Origin: an uncultured Hyphomonadaceae bacterium
Lineage (GTDB): Bacteria; Pseudomonadota; Alphaproteobacteria; Caulobacterales; Hyphomonadaceae
Assembly: GCA_913057945.1 (NCBI GenBank)
Contig: CAJXOF010000016.1
Location: 24,292 to 88,291 of the forward strand
Length of the DNA stretch: 64,000 nt
Direction of reading: 5' to 3'
The notes below the pieces were generated by a model. The model was not told the DNA's origin and did not search any database. It saw nothing but the letters and a program-made list of their open reading frames with translations. This document shows positions 24,451-33,855 of this stretch, piece by piece. The translations under genes were made by a program, and so were the position numbers. How positions within the stretch are numbered: position 1 is the stretch's first letter; each line of letters opens with the position of its first letter.

Positions 24451-27400
24451 CTATTCGGCGGCGGGCAGGGACCGGTTGGCGGGTTCGTTCTCGTTCGCGG
24501 AAGCGGGGCCATTGGTCATCTGGCGGTGAGCTTCGCGTTTGCCCCGGACCCGGTCCTTCAGGCGGCCAGCCCAGCGGCCGATGCGGTGCGGGGCGAGCAG
24601 CCAGACCGGCGTGACCAGAAGGATCATCAGGGTCGAAAAGCCGAGACCGAAGACCACAGCCGTCGCCAGCTGGACCCACCATTCAGAGCTTGCGCCGCCG
24701 AAATTGATCGAGCCTTCGAAGAAATTGACGTTCATCTGGATAATCATCGGCAGAAGGCCGCAAATCGTCGTGCCGGTGGTCAGCAGGATCGGACGGATCC
24801 GCTGGGCCGCCGTCGCAATCGCGGCTTCCTCTGGCGTGCGGCCATCGCTGAGCAGGCGGTTATAGGTGTCGATCAGCACGATATTGTTGTTCACCACGAT
24901 CCCGGCGAGGGCGACGATGCCTGTCCCGATCATCAGCTGGGAGACGTAAGGCAGGACCAGCTGGATGCCTACGAGAACACCAGCGGTCGAGATGATGACG
25001 GCCGTCAGGGTCAGGAAGACTTGCCAGAAATTGTTGAACTCCCACAGGAGGATGATGGCCATCATGAACAGCATGGCGAGCAAGGCGCCCTGGAAGAAGG
25101 CGGCGGCATCGGCGCTGTCCTCGTCGGCGCCTTCAAAGCGGACTTCGACGGAGCGGGGCAGGTCCTGTTCGGCGACCCATGCCTTGACCTCTTCCACGAT
25201 GGCGGCGCCGGCCCCCTGTTCCAGGGCATTGGCGCGCACATCGATCACGCGGGCCCCATCCCGGCGGACGATCTGGCTGACGCGCGGGGCGGGGATACGG
25301 TCGACAAACAGGGAAAGCGGAACATTGCCGCGCGGCGTGGCGATGCGGAGATCGTCGATTGCGCTGGCGCTGCGGTCTGCTTGCGGGAAGCGGACACGGA
25401 TATCGACTTCATCCTGGGCATCATCGGGGCGGTAGCGACCCACGAGCACACCATTGGTGACAAGCTGGACGGCGGCGCCGACCTGGCTGATGTCGAGACC
25501 ATATTTACCGGCTTCGGCGCGGTCGACCTCAAGCTGGTATTCGATGCCGGGAAGGGGGCGTGTGTCTTCGACTTCCCGCAAATCGGACCGGGAATCGAGA
25601 TAGTCGCGGATCATCCGTGCAGCTGTATTGAGCGCGGGGGCATCTTCAGACAGGAGCGCGATCTGGACGTCCTTGCCGGAGGGAGGGCCTTGTTCGCGGG
25701 CGGCAATCTCGAAGCGCAAGCCTGGCACCTCGCTGAGCCGATCACGGATATTCGCCAGGGTACGCCGTCCATTGTGGACGCCATCCGCTGTAGCGAGATC
25801 GATCAGGAGCTGGCCGACCGTATCGCTTGGCTTGCTGGAGGATCCGTCCATGGAGAAGATGGCGCCCCCGGAATTGCCGGCCTCGGTCGAGATGTCTTCC
25901 ACGCCGTCCATGCTGGCGATCGCGGCTTCGGCGCGCCGGACGAGGGAGAGTTGTTCTGCGGTCGAGAGGCTGCCTTGCGCCTGGACGAAGACGAAGGCCT
26001 GCTCCGGTTCCACATCCAGGAAGAGTTCGGATTTGTGCGGCGTGGAGCCGAACCAGATGAAGATCGCAATCACGCCGGCAATGGCAACGCCGGTGACGGC
26101 GAGTGGCCGGGCGATGAGCGATTTGACCAGTTTGACATAGCCGCCCAGCCAGCCGGTGGCGGCTTCGGGGTCTGCATCGGAGGCAAGGGCCGCAAGGCTT
26201 TCATCGGTGCCGTCCGGGCGGGCGCCGATGACCGAGCCGAGCACAGGCAGGAAGATCAGCGCCATGACCAGTGAGGCCGACAGCACGAAGATCAGCGTGA
26301 TCGGCAGATAGGCCATGAACTTGCCAGGCATCGAATTCCAGAACAGGAACGGGATGAAGGCCGCGAGCGTCGTGGCAGTGGAGGCGACAACCGGCCAGAA
26401 CATGCGCATGCCGGCCATGGCATAGGCTTCCTTGCGGTCCAGTCCTTCCGCCATTTTCCGATCGGCATATTCCGTGACCACGATGGCGCCATCGACGAGG
26501 ATACCGACCGCGATGACCATGCCGAACATGACCATCATGTTGATCGTGTAGCCGAACGCGCCAAGCAGCAGGAAGGCCATGACGAACGATGCCGGGATCG
26601 AAATGCCGACCAGAAGCGCGGAGCGCAGGCCAAGCGCGGCGACACAGATGATCATGACCAGCACGACGGCGGTGATGATCGAGTTCTGGAGCTGCCCGAG
26701 CTGGTCGCCGATCAGTTCGGACGCATCGGAAGTGATGCGGACATTGACGGTGCTGGGCCAGCTTTCCTGCTGGGCGGCGACGGTGTCGCGCACGAAATTC
26801 GCCGTGTCGAGAATGTTCGCGCCGGAGCGTTTGACGATCTGGAGTTGCAAGGACGGTTCGCCATTGAAGGTCGCATAGCCGGTCGCATCCTTGTAGGTGC
26901 GGCGGATCTCGGCGACGTCGGACAAGGTGACCGTGGCGTTCTCGGAGCGTTTGACCGGCAGGTTCAGGGCGTCCTGCGCCGACCGGATCAGGCCGGGCAC
27001 CTTGACGGCAAAGCTGCCCTCGCCGGTATCAATCTGGCCGGCGGGTACGAGCTGGTTGTTCGCGGTGACGACCGAATAGATGTCCTGATAGGACAAGTTG
27101 TAGGTCTCAAGCTTGACCGGATCGACGATGATTTCGAGCACGTCTTCGCGCTGGCCAATGATGTTGGCTTCAAGCACGCCGGGATTGCGTTCGAGCAAAT
27201 CCTGCAGCGTTTCGGCAATGTCATTGAGGCCGCGTTCCGGGGCCTGACCGAACAAATTCACGACCATGATCGGGAATTGCGAGGCGTTCACTTCGGTGAT
27301 GATCGGCTCACGTGCATCGGCGGGGAAAAAGCGCTTGGCCAGGTCGACCTTGTCCTTAACGTCCAGCACGGCCTGGTCGATATCGGAATCGATTTCGAAT

Positions 27401-27684
27401 TCGAGGATCAGCTGACCGGCACCTTCCGCGCCAATGCCGGTGAACGTCTTCAGGCCTTCCAGCGACTGGATTTCCTGTTCGATCGGTTTCACCAGCAGGC
27501 GTTCCGCGTCTTCCGGCGTCACGCCGGCAAGCGGCACCGTGATGCCGACAAAGGGAATCGGGATGTCCGGGTCGGCTTCCTTGGGCAGGCCGACATAGGT
27601 CGCCGTGCCCGCAATGATCGCGCAGATCAGGATGGACAAAACCATCCTGGCGCGTCCGATGGCGCCTTCGACGACGCGAGTCAT
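24451..27684 (-). CDS. RND-family efflux permease (HAE1/AcrB-like)
   Basis: Inner-membrane proton-driven pump, 1077 residues, 12 membrane helices with two large periplasmic loops. It opens VVEGAIGRARMVLSILICAIIAG. TM4 carries the relay motif VDGAIVVTEYADRKMAEG, with the Asp that conducts protons, and TM10 has GIVVNNNIVLIDTYNRLL. The N-terminal part lacks the usual FF-I-x-RP-x-F start of classical AcrB, so it is a divergent branch. Its start overlaps the adaptor gene stop by four bases (ATGA). No outer-membrane TolC partner is in the window. The substrate is unknown. Confidence 0.93.
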   Translation of the reverse strand: MTRVVEGAIGRARMVLSILICAIIAGTATYVGLPKEADPDIPIPFVGITVPLAGVTPEDAERLLVKPIEQEIQSLEGLKTFTGIGAEGAGQLILEFEIDSDIDQAVLDVKDKVDLAKRFFPADAREPIITEVNASQFPIMVVNLFGQAPERGLNDIAETLQDLLERNPGVLEANIIGQREDVLEIIVDPVKLETYNLSYQDIYSVVTANNQLVPAGQIDTGEGSFAVKVPGLIRSAQDALNLPVKRSENATVTLSDVAEIRRTYKDATGYATFNGEPSLQLQIVKRSGANILDTANFVRDTVAAQQESWPSTVNVRITSDASELIGDQLGQLQNSIITAVVLVMIICVAALGLRSALLVGISIPASFVMAFLLLGAFGYTINMMVMFGMVIAVGILVDGAIVVTEYADRKMAEGLDRKEAYAMAGMRMFWPVVASTATTLAAFIPFLFWNSMPGKFMAYLPITLIFVLSASLVMALIFLPVLGSVIGARPDGTDESLAALASDADPEAATGWLGGYVKLVKSLIARPLAVTGVAIAGVIAIFIWFGSTPHKSELFLDVEPEQAFVFVQAQGSLSTAEQLSLVRRAEAAIASMDGVEDISTEAGNSGGAIFSMDGSSSKPSDTVGQLLIDLATADGVHNGRRTLANIRDRLSEVPGLRFEIAAREQGPPSGKDVQIALLSEDAPALNTAARMIRDYLDSRSDLREVEDTRPLPGIEYQLEVDRAEAGKYGLDISQVGAAVQLVTNGVLVGRYRPDDAQDEVDIRVRFPQADRSASAIDDLRIATPRGNVPLSLFVDRIPAPRVSQIVRRDGARVIDVRANALEQGAGAAIVEEVKAWVAEQDLPRSVEVRFEGADEDSADAAAFFQGALLAMLFMMAIILLWEFNNFWQVFLTLTAVIISTAGVLVGIQLVLPYVSQLMIGTGIVALAGIVVNNNIVLIDTYNRLLSDGRTPEEAAIATAAQRIRPILLTTGTTICGLLPMIIQMNVNFFEGSINFGGASSEWWVQLATAVVFGLGFSTLMILLVTPVWLLAPHRIGRWAGRLKDRVRGKREAHRQMTNGPASANENEPANRSLPAAE

Positions 27685-28757
27685 GGCTGGGCCCCGCCCT
27701 GGGGTACGGGTTTCACTTCAACGCCTTCAGCCAGGTAATCCTGACCAATCGAGATCATGCGCACTGTGGATGGCAGGCCGGTGACCCAGGCGCCCTCAGG
27801 CGTTTCATCTATGACCTTGATGGGCGCGAACTGGACCATGTTCTGGTCATCTACGTATCGCACGCCAAGATCGCCCGCATCGGACAGGGTCAGCAGGCCG
27901 GGAGAGATCAGTGTGGCAGGCATTTCGCCCATCGGGATGAAAAGTTCGGCCGTCACGCCGGCTGCAACCGGGTCTTCGCCGGTTTCGAGTTCAGCCTCGA
28001 TCCGGAACGTGCGTGTGCCTTCATCCGCCGTGCGGGACACATAGCGCAGCTTGGCGGGGTAGGTCTTGCCGCTCGGCAGGCGGGCTGTGGCGTCCATCCC
28101 GGTTGCCAGTTGGCCGGCATTGGCTTCGGCCACTTCGACGGCCACGATGACCGGGTCCATGTCCACCATCGTGCCGCAGGGCTGGCCGGGAGAGAGATAG
28201 TCGCCGGCCTCGGCGATCCGTGTTTCGAAAATACCGTCAAAGGGGGCGCGGATCTGGGTCTTGGATAGTTCGACGCGGGCCGCATTCACCGAGGCTTCGG
28301 CGGCGTCCACGGCTGCTTTGGCGGAGGCTTCATTGTTGGCGGGGGCAAGGCCCTTTTCGGCCAGCGTTCTTGCCGCTTCAAAATCGATCTGGGCGGCATC
28401 GCGGCGCGCTTCCGCCTCTTCGAGACGTGCAGCGCGCGCTTCGACATCGAGCCCGCAGAGCAGCGTGCCGCGCGAGACGCGGGTGCCTTCGCGGACGGGG
28501 GTCGAGACGACATTGCCGGAGGTGCCGGCCTTTACGCTCACGGATTTGTCGGGCGCCGTCAGGCCCTTGGCTTTCAGGCGGATGCCGTGGGTCTGGGCGG
28601 TAACGACGAAGGTTACCGCTTGCGGGGCGGCGGTGCTCTGTTCGAGGCGCACGTCTTCATGCTGCGTGCTGATGTCGCCGCGAATGAAGCTGCGGACCAC
28701 AAACCAGGTCAGCAGGCCAATAAAGATGGCGATGGCAATTTTGACGGATCGGTTCAC
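27681..28757 (-). CDS. RND periplasmic adaptor (membrane fusion protein)
   Basis: 358 residues with an N-terminal signal-anchor helix (VKIAIAIFIGLLTWFVVRSF). Then comes a biotinyl-lipoyl half (VSVKAGTSGNVVSTPVREGTRVSRGTLLCGLD), a helical hairpin (ARAARLEEAEARRDAAQIDFEAARTLAEKGLA...) and the second lipoyl half (IRAPFDGIFETRIAEAGDYLSPGQPCG), as in AcrA/MexA. It links the RND pump to an outer-membrane channel. The gene order adaptor then permease, with overlap, shows one operon. Confidence 0.93.
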   Translation of the reverse strand: MNRSVKIAIAIFIGLLTWFVVRSFIRGDISTQHEDVRLEQSTAAPQAVTFVVTAQTHGIRLKAKGLTAPDKSVSVKAGTSGNVVSTPVREGTRVSRGTLLCGLDVEARAARLEEAEARRDAAQIDFEAARTLAEKGLAPANNEASAKAAVDAAEASVNAARVELSKTQIRAPFDGIFETRIAEAGDYLSPGQPCGTMVDMDPVIVAVEVAEANAGQLATGMDATARLPSGKTYPAKLRYVSRTADEGTRTFRIEAELETGEDPVAAGVTAELFIPMGEMPATLISPGLLTLSDAGDLGVRYVDDQNMVQFAPIKVIDETPEGAWVTGLPSTVRMISIGQDYLAEGVEVKPVPQGGAQP

Positions 28758-28977
28758 GGTTCAGTCTTTCGCACGGCTGGCTGTGTAGCAGATATAGGGC
28801 GCGGCGTCGCCGTAATAAGTCCGCCGGAGACGCATAGTTAACAACCGACTGTTGCGATCCGGCAAAGCTGGCGCCGCGTTTTGAGGTTTCACGGCAAGGT
28901 ATGATTAATAAATGCCCGGATCAGCCTGACTGGGATGAGGGTGGCCGTGACAAGGGTGGCCGGGATCAGGGGCCAGA

Positions 28978-29988
28978 TCAGATCCAGCGGCGCCAGCGGA
29001 AGATGGCGAGCATCACCAGTGTTGCCACGGCAAGCGACGTCACCAGCACGGCAAAGGCGGCGGCACTCTCTACACCTGGCATGCCGCCGACATTCACCCC
29101 GAACAGGCCCGTCACGAAGCTGATCGGCAGGAACACCGCAGACAGGATCGACAGAACGAACAAGCGCTGGTTCATGACCTCTGCGCGCTCCTCGATAACC
29201 TGTTCCTGCAACACGGTGCAGCGATCCCGGATGGTGTCGAGTTCCTCCGCGAGCCGGGTCACCCGGTCGGCGGATTCCCGCAGGAAGAGCAGGTCATGAT
29301 CGGAGAACAGGTCCGACTGGGTGCCCTCGCGGACGAGTTGGGCAAGCGCCTCGCGCTGCGGCAGGATATATCGGCGAACCTGCAACACACGGCGGCGCAA
29401 TTCCGACAGTTTCGACCGCGGCAAGCGCGTACCGGGATCCAGCATGTCATCTTCGAACTGGTCGGCCTGTTCGTCGAAGCGGGAGACTTCCGGCTCCATC
29501 CGGTCAGTGAGCGCGTCGGCGAGCGCGGCCACCAGTCCGCCCGTGGTACTGGGCGCATTGCCCGCTTTCATCTTGGCCTCAATGTCACGCGTGGCCTGGA
29601 TCGGCTTGGCGCGGAGTGAGATCAGCGCGCTCTCACTGGCCCACATGCGCAGGGCGAGCATGTCTTCCAGCGCCTCGCCTTCATTCAGGTTCATGCCGCG
29701 CAAATTGATGAGGAATCCCGGCCCGTGACGCGTCGAGCGCGGCCTTGTGTCTTCCTGCAGGAGTGCCTCGGTGGCGATGCGGTCGAGCCCGCTCTGGCGC
29801 GTGAGCCATGTCTGCGCCTCCGGCGAGCGCCGGTTGAGGTGCAACCAGTGCCGGCTGAACTCCTTCAGCCGGCCGGAGGTCACATCCGCCCAGCTGAGCG
29901 GCGAAACGGTACCGTCCGCCGCAAAGCCGTATCCGAAGACGAGCGGCGCCGTCATGGCGTCAATCGAAGCGGGGAGCGGCGTGACCAT
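28978..29988 (-). CDS. zntB: ZntB-type CorA-family zinc transporter
   Basis: Inner-membrane zinc transporter, 336 residues. The long N-terminal cytoplasmic domain is followed by two C-terminal membrane helices: LFVLSILSAVFLPISFVTGLFGVNVGGMPG, carrying the GVN variant of the GMN signature typical of ZntB, and a last TM before a basic tail (FRWRRWI). The ATG at 29988 is six bases from the amidase stop; an ATG at 29955 is also possible. The upstream amidase gene may be cotranscribed. Confidence 0.85.
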   Translation of the reverse strand: MVTPLPASIDAMTAPLVFGYGFAADGTVSPLSWADVTSGRLKEFSRHWLHLNRRSPEAQTWLTRQSGLDRIATEALLQEDTRPRSTRHGPGFLINLRGMNLNEGEALEDMLALRMWASESALISLRAKPIQATRDIEAKMKAGNAPSTTGGLVAALADALTDRMEPEVSRFDEQADQFEDDMLDPGTRLPRSKLSELRRRVLQVRRYILPQREALAQLVREGTQSDLFSDHDLLFLRESADRVTRLAEELDTIRDRCTVLQEQVIEERAEVMNQRLFVLSILSAVFLPISFVTGLFGVNVGGMPGVESAAAFAVLVTSLAVATLVMLAIFRWRRWI

Positions 29989-29994
29989 CCGGGA

Positions 29995-31506
29995 TCAGAG
30001 CGCCGAGACCGGCGGTGTCCGGGAAATCCAGGGCCGGGTCATTTCGAGCTGCATGGCCAGTTCGAACAGGAGGTCATCCTGGCCGCGCTTGGCCGAGAAC
30101 ATGGAGCCGATGGGCAGGCCGCCAGATGACCAGGAGAGCGGGACGCTCATGGAGGCAGCGCCCGACACATTCATCGGTGCGGTAAAGGCCGCAAAGTTCA
30201 AGACGCTTTCCATGACGGTGTCGAAATCTCCATCGGGGGCCTGGTCACCGATCGGCACGGCAGGGCTGCCGGTCACCGGTGTGAGTAGCACATCCATGTC
30301 ATTGAACCAGTCATCATAGGCGGCTTCGAAGGCCTTCAGATAGCCAATGATCTCCGGGAATTCCGATTGGCGCGCCTGGAACATCGAGACAAGGCCCAGC
30401 GTCCAGGGCTCGACAATGTCGGGGCCGACCGGCTTGCCAGAATAGGCGCTGGCTTGCTGGGCAAACTCGGCGGCCCCGGCGGCCCAGTACATCAGGAATT
30501 TGTCGGTGAATTCCGCGCCATTCAGCGGCACCTTGTAATCCCGCACCTCATGGCCGAGTTCACGGCAAAGCTGGGCGACGTCCTCGAGCGCTGCCGTGGT
30601 TTCAGGCGAGACGTGGGTGCCGCTGATGGATTCGGGCGCAAAGCCGATCCGGAGCGGCCGGTTCAGAGTCGAGATTTCACCGAGCGGCGTATAGGCGCCG
30701 TCATTCTTTTCCGCGACGCGGAACAGCTCAATCGAATCCTGTACCGTGATGGTCACGGCATGGTTCACCGAAATGTCCACGGGCGGGGCGTCGCCTGCAT
30801 TGCGCGCATCCAGGCGGCCACGCGACGGTTTCAGGCCGAACACGCCGCAGGTCGAGGCGGGAATACGGATCGAGCCGCCACCATCGCTGGCATGGGCAAA
30901 GGGCACGACGCGCGCCGCAACCAGAGCTGCCGCTCCGCCGGACGAGCCGCCTGGCATGCGTGACAAATCCCACGGATTGTGCGTCGCGCCGGTGACCAGC
31001 GGCTCGGTGGTAGAGGTCAGGCCCATTTCCGGTGTTGTCGATTTGCCGAGCGAGACAACCCCGGCGTTCCGCCAGGCGGTGGCGAAGGGGGAATCCTTTT
31101 GCGAGATGTTGCCGACAAAGGCACGGCTGCCCCACAGGGTCTGTGTGCCTTCCCAGTCGAGCAGATCCTTGATGAAGGTCGGAACGCCGCTGAACGCCCC
31201 CGGCGCCGGATGGGCGGCAACGGCGCGAGCCTGGTCGAAACTGGTCGTGGCAATGGCGTTGAGGTCACCATTCACCGCTTCGGCGCGCGCGATGGCTTTC
31301 TCGACCTCAGCGAGGGAGGTTGTCTCTCCTGTAGCGATCCGGCTGGCAATGGTCAGGCCGCTTTCCCAGCCTTCCGGCGGAACCGCCTTGGCCGCCATCG
31401 GGCCCGAGGCAGGTGTGAGTGTATCGCTGGCCTTCTGGCCACATGCGGCAAGCGCTGTGGCCGCCGCGCCTCCGAGCAAAGCTGCGCGCCGTGTAAATGC
31501 GGTCAT
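29995..31506 (-). CDS. Exported amidase-signature enzyme
   Basis: 503-residue amidase of the Ser-cisSer-Lys class. Its N-terminus MTAFTRRAALLGGAAATALAACG has a twin-Arg-like RR and a lipobox (Cys22), so it should be a Tat-type or Sec lipoprotein. The signature GGSSGGAAALVAARVVPFAHASDGGGSIRIPAS contains the catalytic cis-Ser and Ser, and the earlier TFIKDLLDWEG holds the catalytic Lys. AGGAAACAAG lies before the ATG. It probably hydrolyses amides outside the cytoplasm; the substrate is unknown. Most bacterial amidases of this family are cytoplasmic. Confidence 0.88.
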   Translation of the reverse strand: MTAFTRRAALLGGAAATALAACGQKASDTLTPASGPMAAKAVPPEGWESGLTIASRIATGETTSLAEVEKAIARAEAVNGDLNAIATTSFDQARAVAAHPAPGAFSGVPTFIKDLLDWEGTQTLWGSRAFVGNISQKDSPFATAWRNAGVVSLGKSTTPEMGLTSTTEPLVTGATHNPWDLSRMPGGSSGGAAALVAARVVPFAHASDGGGSIRIPASTCGVFGLKPSRGRLDARNAGDAPPVDISVNHAVTITVQDSIELFRVAEKNDGAYTPLGEISTLNRPLRIGFAPESISGTHVSPETTAALEDVAQLCRELGHEVRDYKVPLNGAEFTDKFLMYWAAGAAEFAQQASAYSGKPVGPDIVEPWTLGLVSMFQARQSEFPEIIGYLKAFEAAYDDWFNDMDVLLTPVTGSPAVPIGDQAPDGDFDTVMESVLNFAAFTAPMNVSGAASMSVPLSWSSGGLPIGSMFSAKRGQDDLLFELAMQLEMTRPWISRTPPVSAL

Positions 31507-31570
31507 TCTTGTTTCCTCCCGTTTTCCCTTTTGGGCAGCAAACTGTAACGCGCGGGGAGAATTCGCAAGA

Positions 31571-31605
31571 TAAAACAAAACGGCCATGCCGGTGGGGCAT
31601 GGCCG
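31571..31605 (-). terminator. Intrinsic terminator of sodC
   Basis: On the minus strand CGGCCATGCC and GGCATGGCCG form a 10-bp stem with a five-base loop (CCACC side), then TTTTGTTTTA. It begins 25 bases after the sodC stop and lies just inside the upstream end of the amidase region. Confidence 0.85.
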
Positions 31606-31629
31606 CTTCAGGGTCAGTTCAGGGGAGTC

Positions 31630-32223
31630 CTACTGGATCACACCGCAGGCGACCCGCGCGCCGGCGCCGCCAATCGGCTGCGTCATGTGATCATCTTCGC
31701 TCTCATGGATGATGAGGGCGGAGCCGTCTTCATCGAGCAGGGATTCCAGTGCGGTCAGGCGGGTGAACGCTTCGTAACCGGCCGAACCATCCTCAGCCAC
31801 CCAGATATTCGGCAGGTCGCCTGCTTCCGGGCCCTTCGGGTTGAGCAGGCCGTGAGCGCCTTCGATCTTGCCATGATGGCCGCCGGAGGCCTTGAAGACG
31901 CCGACATCCTCACAGGTGCCGGTGCCGTGCAAATGGATGCCGTGCCAGCCGGGCTTCAGGCTGCCGGCGGAGAGTTCGACGCGAATGACTTCGCCATTCG
32001 GGCCGTCCAGGAAGTTTGCCGTGCCGATTTCCGTGCCCTCGACCCCGATGATGGAGGCCTTGGCGACCATCATGGACGGGTACACGCCCTCATCCGGGCC
32101 GGGCATCTCTTCGGCTGTGGGCAGGCCATTGTCGCTGTTGGGCATTTCCTGGGGTGTCGCGCCTTGCTGGCCGCACGCGGCAAGGGCGATTGCGAGCGAA
32201 GCGATGGCAGTTCGGGTGATCAT
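31630..32223 (-). CDS. sodC: Cu/Zn superoxide dismutase lipoprotein
   Basis: Dismutates superoxide in the periplasm or on the membrane. The 197 residues begin with a lipoprotein signal (MITRTAIASLAIALAAC, Cys17) and an acidic linker. The SOD domain follows with WHGIHLHGTGTCED (Cu His pair), ASGGHHGKIEGAHG (Zn/Cu His) and LIIHESEDDH, plus two Cys for the intramolecular disulfide (GTCED and VACGVIQ). A good terminator follows. It is divergent from tlyA. Confidence 0.93.
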   Translation of the reverse strand: MITRTAIASLAIALAACGQQGATPQEMPNSDNGLPTAEEMPGPDEGVYPSMMVAKASIIGVEGTEIGTANFLDGPNGEVIRVELSAGSLKPGWHGIHLHGTGTCEDVGVFKASGGHHGKIEGAHGLLNPKGPEAGDLPNIWVAEDGSAGYEAFTRLTALESLLDEDGSALIIHESEDDHMTQPIGGAGARVACGVIQ

Positions 32224-32289
32224 GGGGGTCTCCTGTCAGCGTGGGTCTGATATAGGCGTAACGTCTATGTGGCAGGAAGGCTCCATCAC

Positions 32290-33018
32290 GTGAAGGACCG
32301 TGCAGATAAATTGCTCGTTAGTCTTGGCTTATTTGATAGCCGGGCATCCGCGCGCGCGGCCATCGAGGCGGGCTATGTTTCAGCAGGCGGAGCGGTCGTG
32401 TTGAAGCCATCTCAGATGCTGTCGGGCGACGAGGAGATCGTGGCAAAGCCGGCGCACCCCTACGTTTCGCGCGGTGGGTTGAAGCTCGCGCATGGCTTGA
32501 AAGCGTTCGGCGTCGATCCGGCCGGACGGGTCTGTCTCGACATTGGGGCTTCAACGGGCGGCTTTACCGACGTGCTGCTCAGGGCCGGGGCAAAGCATGT
32601 CGTGGCGGTAGATGTGGGACGAGGCCAGTTCCATTCGTCGCTGGACGGGGACGACCGGGTGACAAGCCTGGAGGCGCAGGATGCCCGGACCCTGACAACA
32701 GACATGCTGGGCGAGGCGCCCTCCTTGCTTGTGTGTGATGCGAGCTTCATTTCATTGGAGAAGCTGCTCGCCGTACCGCTGTCCCTTGCGGCCGAGCGCG
32801 CTGAATTTGTCGGCCTGTTCAAGCCGCAATTCCAGGTCGGCCGGGAGAATATTGGCAAGGGTGGGCTGGTGACGGATACGGGAGTTGCCGACCGCGCCGC
32901 CGATGCTTTCGCGCAATGGATGGGGGAGCAAGGCTGGCCCCTCCGGGACTGGACCGACAGCCCGATCACGGGCGGCGACGGCAATGCCGAACGCCTGTTC
33001 CATGCGGCCAAAGCTTAG
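32290..33018 (+). CDS. tlyA: TlyA-family rRNA methyltransferase
   Basis: 2'-O-methyltransferase acting on 16S and 23S rRNA (cytidines). 242 residues: an N-terminal S4 RNA-binding domain (DKLLVSLGLFDSRASARAAIEAGYVSAGG) and a Rossmann methyltransferase domain with CLDIGASTGGFTDVLLRAG and the K-D-K-E-type residues (VCDASFIS, LFKPQFQVGRENIGKGG). The start is a GTG at 32290, nine bases after AGGAAGG; a GTG at 32269 adds seven residues without family support. Its stop overlaps the opposing gene by four bases. Confidence 0.92.
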   Translation: MKDRADKLLVSLGLFDSRASARAAIEAGYVSAGGAVVLKPSQMLSGDEEIVAKPAHPYVSRGGLKLAHGLKAFGVDPAGRVCLDIGASTGGFTDVLLRAGAKHVVAVDVGRGQFHSSLDGDDRVTSLEAQDARTLTTDMLGEAPSLLVCDASFISLEKLLAVPLSLAAERAEFVGLFKPQFQVGRENIGKGGLVTDTGVADRAADAFAQWMGEQGWPLRDWTDSPITGGDGNAERLFHAAKA

Positions 33019-33737
33019 TAGTTCTCGTCGCCAAACCCGTCATTGATTTCCCAGGTGCCGTCATACGGATCCCGGCAGGCCGTAATGGGATCGCGGATCA
33101 CCTGGCCATCCGGCAGGCGGGTCTCGCGTTCAATCGTGCGGCATTCGATGTCGGTGCCCGGTTGGGGCGGCAGGGTCGGCCCTGGCACGGTAGAGGCCGG
33201 ATAGGTGCGGCGGCTCGGCGGCGGGACATTCGGATAGTTCATGATTTCCGGGCCGCCATAGAGACCGTCCGTCGTGCGCGGGATGCTGCCAACCGGATAA
33301 GCGCCGTTCGAGGCCGGGCCATAAGGCGTCGCCACCTGACAAGGCCGACTCGTATCCTCAGCGAGCGCGCCCCCAGCAAAGCCGCCGACAATTGCGCCAA
33401 GAATGGCGCCTGCGGCGACTTCATCGGAATTGCCATTGCCAGGATGGTATCCACCATGACGCCGGTGGCCCCGATAGCCTCTGTATCCGCGATAATCGCG
33501 GTAATGATAGGCATCGCCATCATCGATATTGTTGCCAATCGCGCCGCCGATCAGGCCGCCCGCAATCGCGCCGACCAGCACGCCGGCCAATTGGTCATCC
33601 TTGCGCTCGCGCTCGCACTGAACGTTCTGGACCGGGGGATTGTAGGTGTAGCCATACCCGCTCTGGGCAGAGGCCGTGGCGGGAATGGCGAGGCTGGCCA
33701 CGGCCAGCGCTCCGATGATCAGCGATTGGGATTTCAT
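33015..33737 (-). CDS. Exported glycine-zipper 2TM domain protein
   Basis: 240-residue envelope protein. After a signal peptide (MKSQSLIIGALAVASLAIPATASA) there are two glycine-zipper segments: LAGVLVGAIAGGLIGGAIG at ~52-70 and AAGAILGAIVGGFAGGALA at ~108-126. They are split by a Tyr/Gly/Arg-rich stretch (YRDYRGYRGYRGHRRHGGYHPG). A Pro-rich region and a C-terminal Cys-containing strand (DIECRTIERETRLPDGQVIRDP) follow. This resembles SlyB/17-kDa surface antigen relatives, but it is not a lipoprotein. Function unknown. Confidence 0.85.
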   Translation of the reverse strand: MKSQSLIIGALAVASLAIPATASAQSGYGYTYNPPVQNVQCERERKDDQLAGVLVGAIAGGLIGGAIGNNIDDGDAYHYRDYRGYRGYRGHRRHGGYHPGNGNSDEVAAGAILGAIVGGFAGGALAEDTSRPCQVATPYGPASNGAYPVGSIPRTTDGLYGGPEIMNYPNVPPPSRRTYPASTVPGPTLPPQPGTDIECRTIERETRLPDGQVIRDPITACRDPYDGTWEINDGFGDENY

Positions 33738-33855
33738 CGCAATACTCCTTGTCGCGGATACACGCCCGCCAGTGTCTGCCTATCACATTGGGGCGACGAA
33801 CCTGAACACGAGGTGAAAACTGGACGCGGCAGGCAGCCCGGCACATATTGAGGGC

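Noticed and set aside
28920..28966. Direct repeat GGGTGGCCG twice beside the zntB end
   Set aside because: Only nine bases, about 17 bases apart, with no mobile-element context; probably chance in GC-rich DNA.
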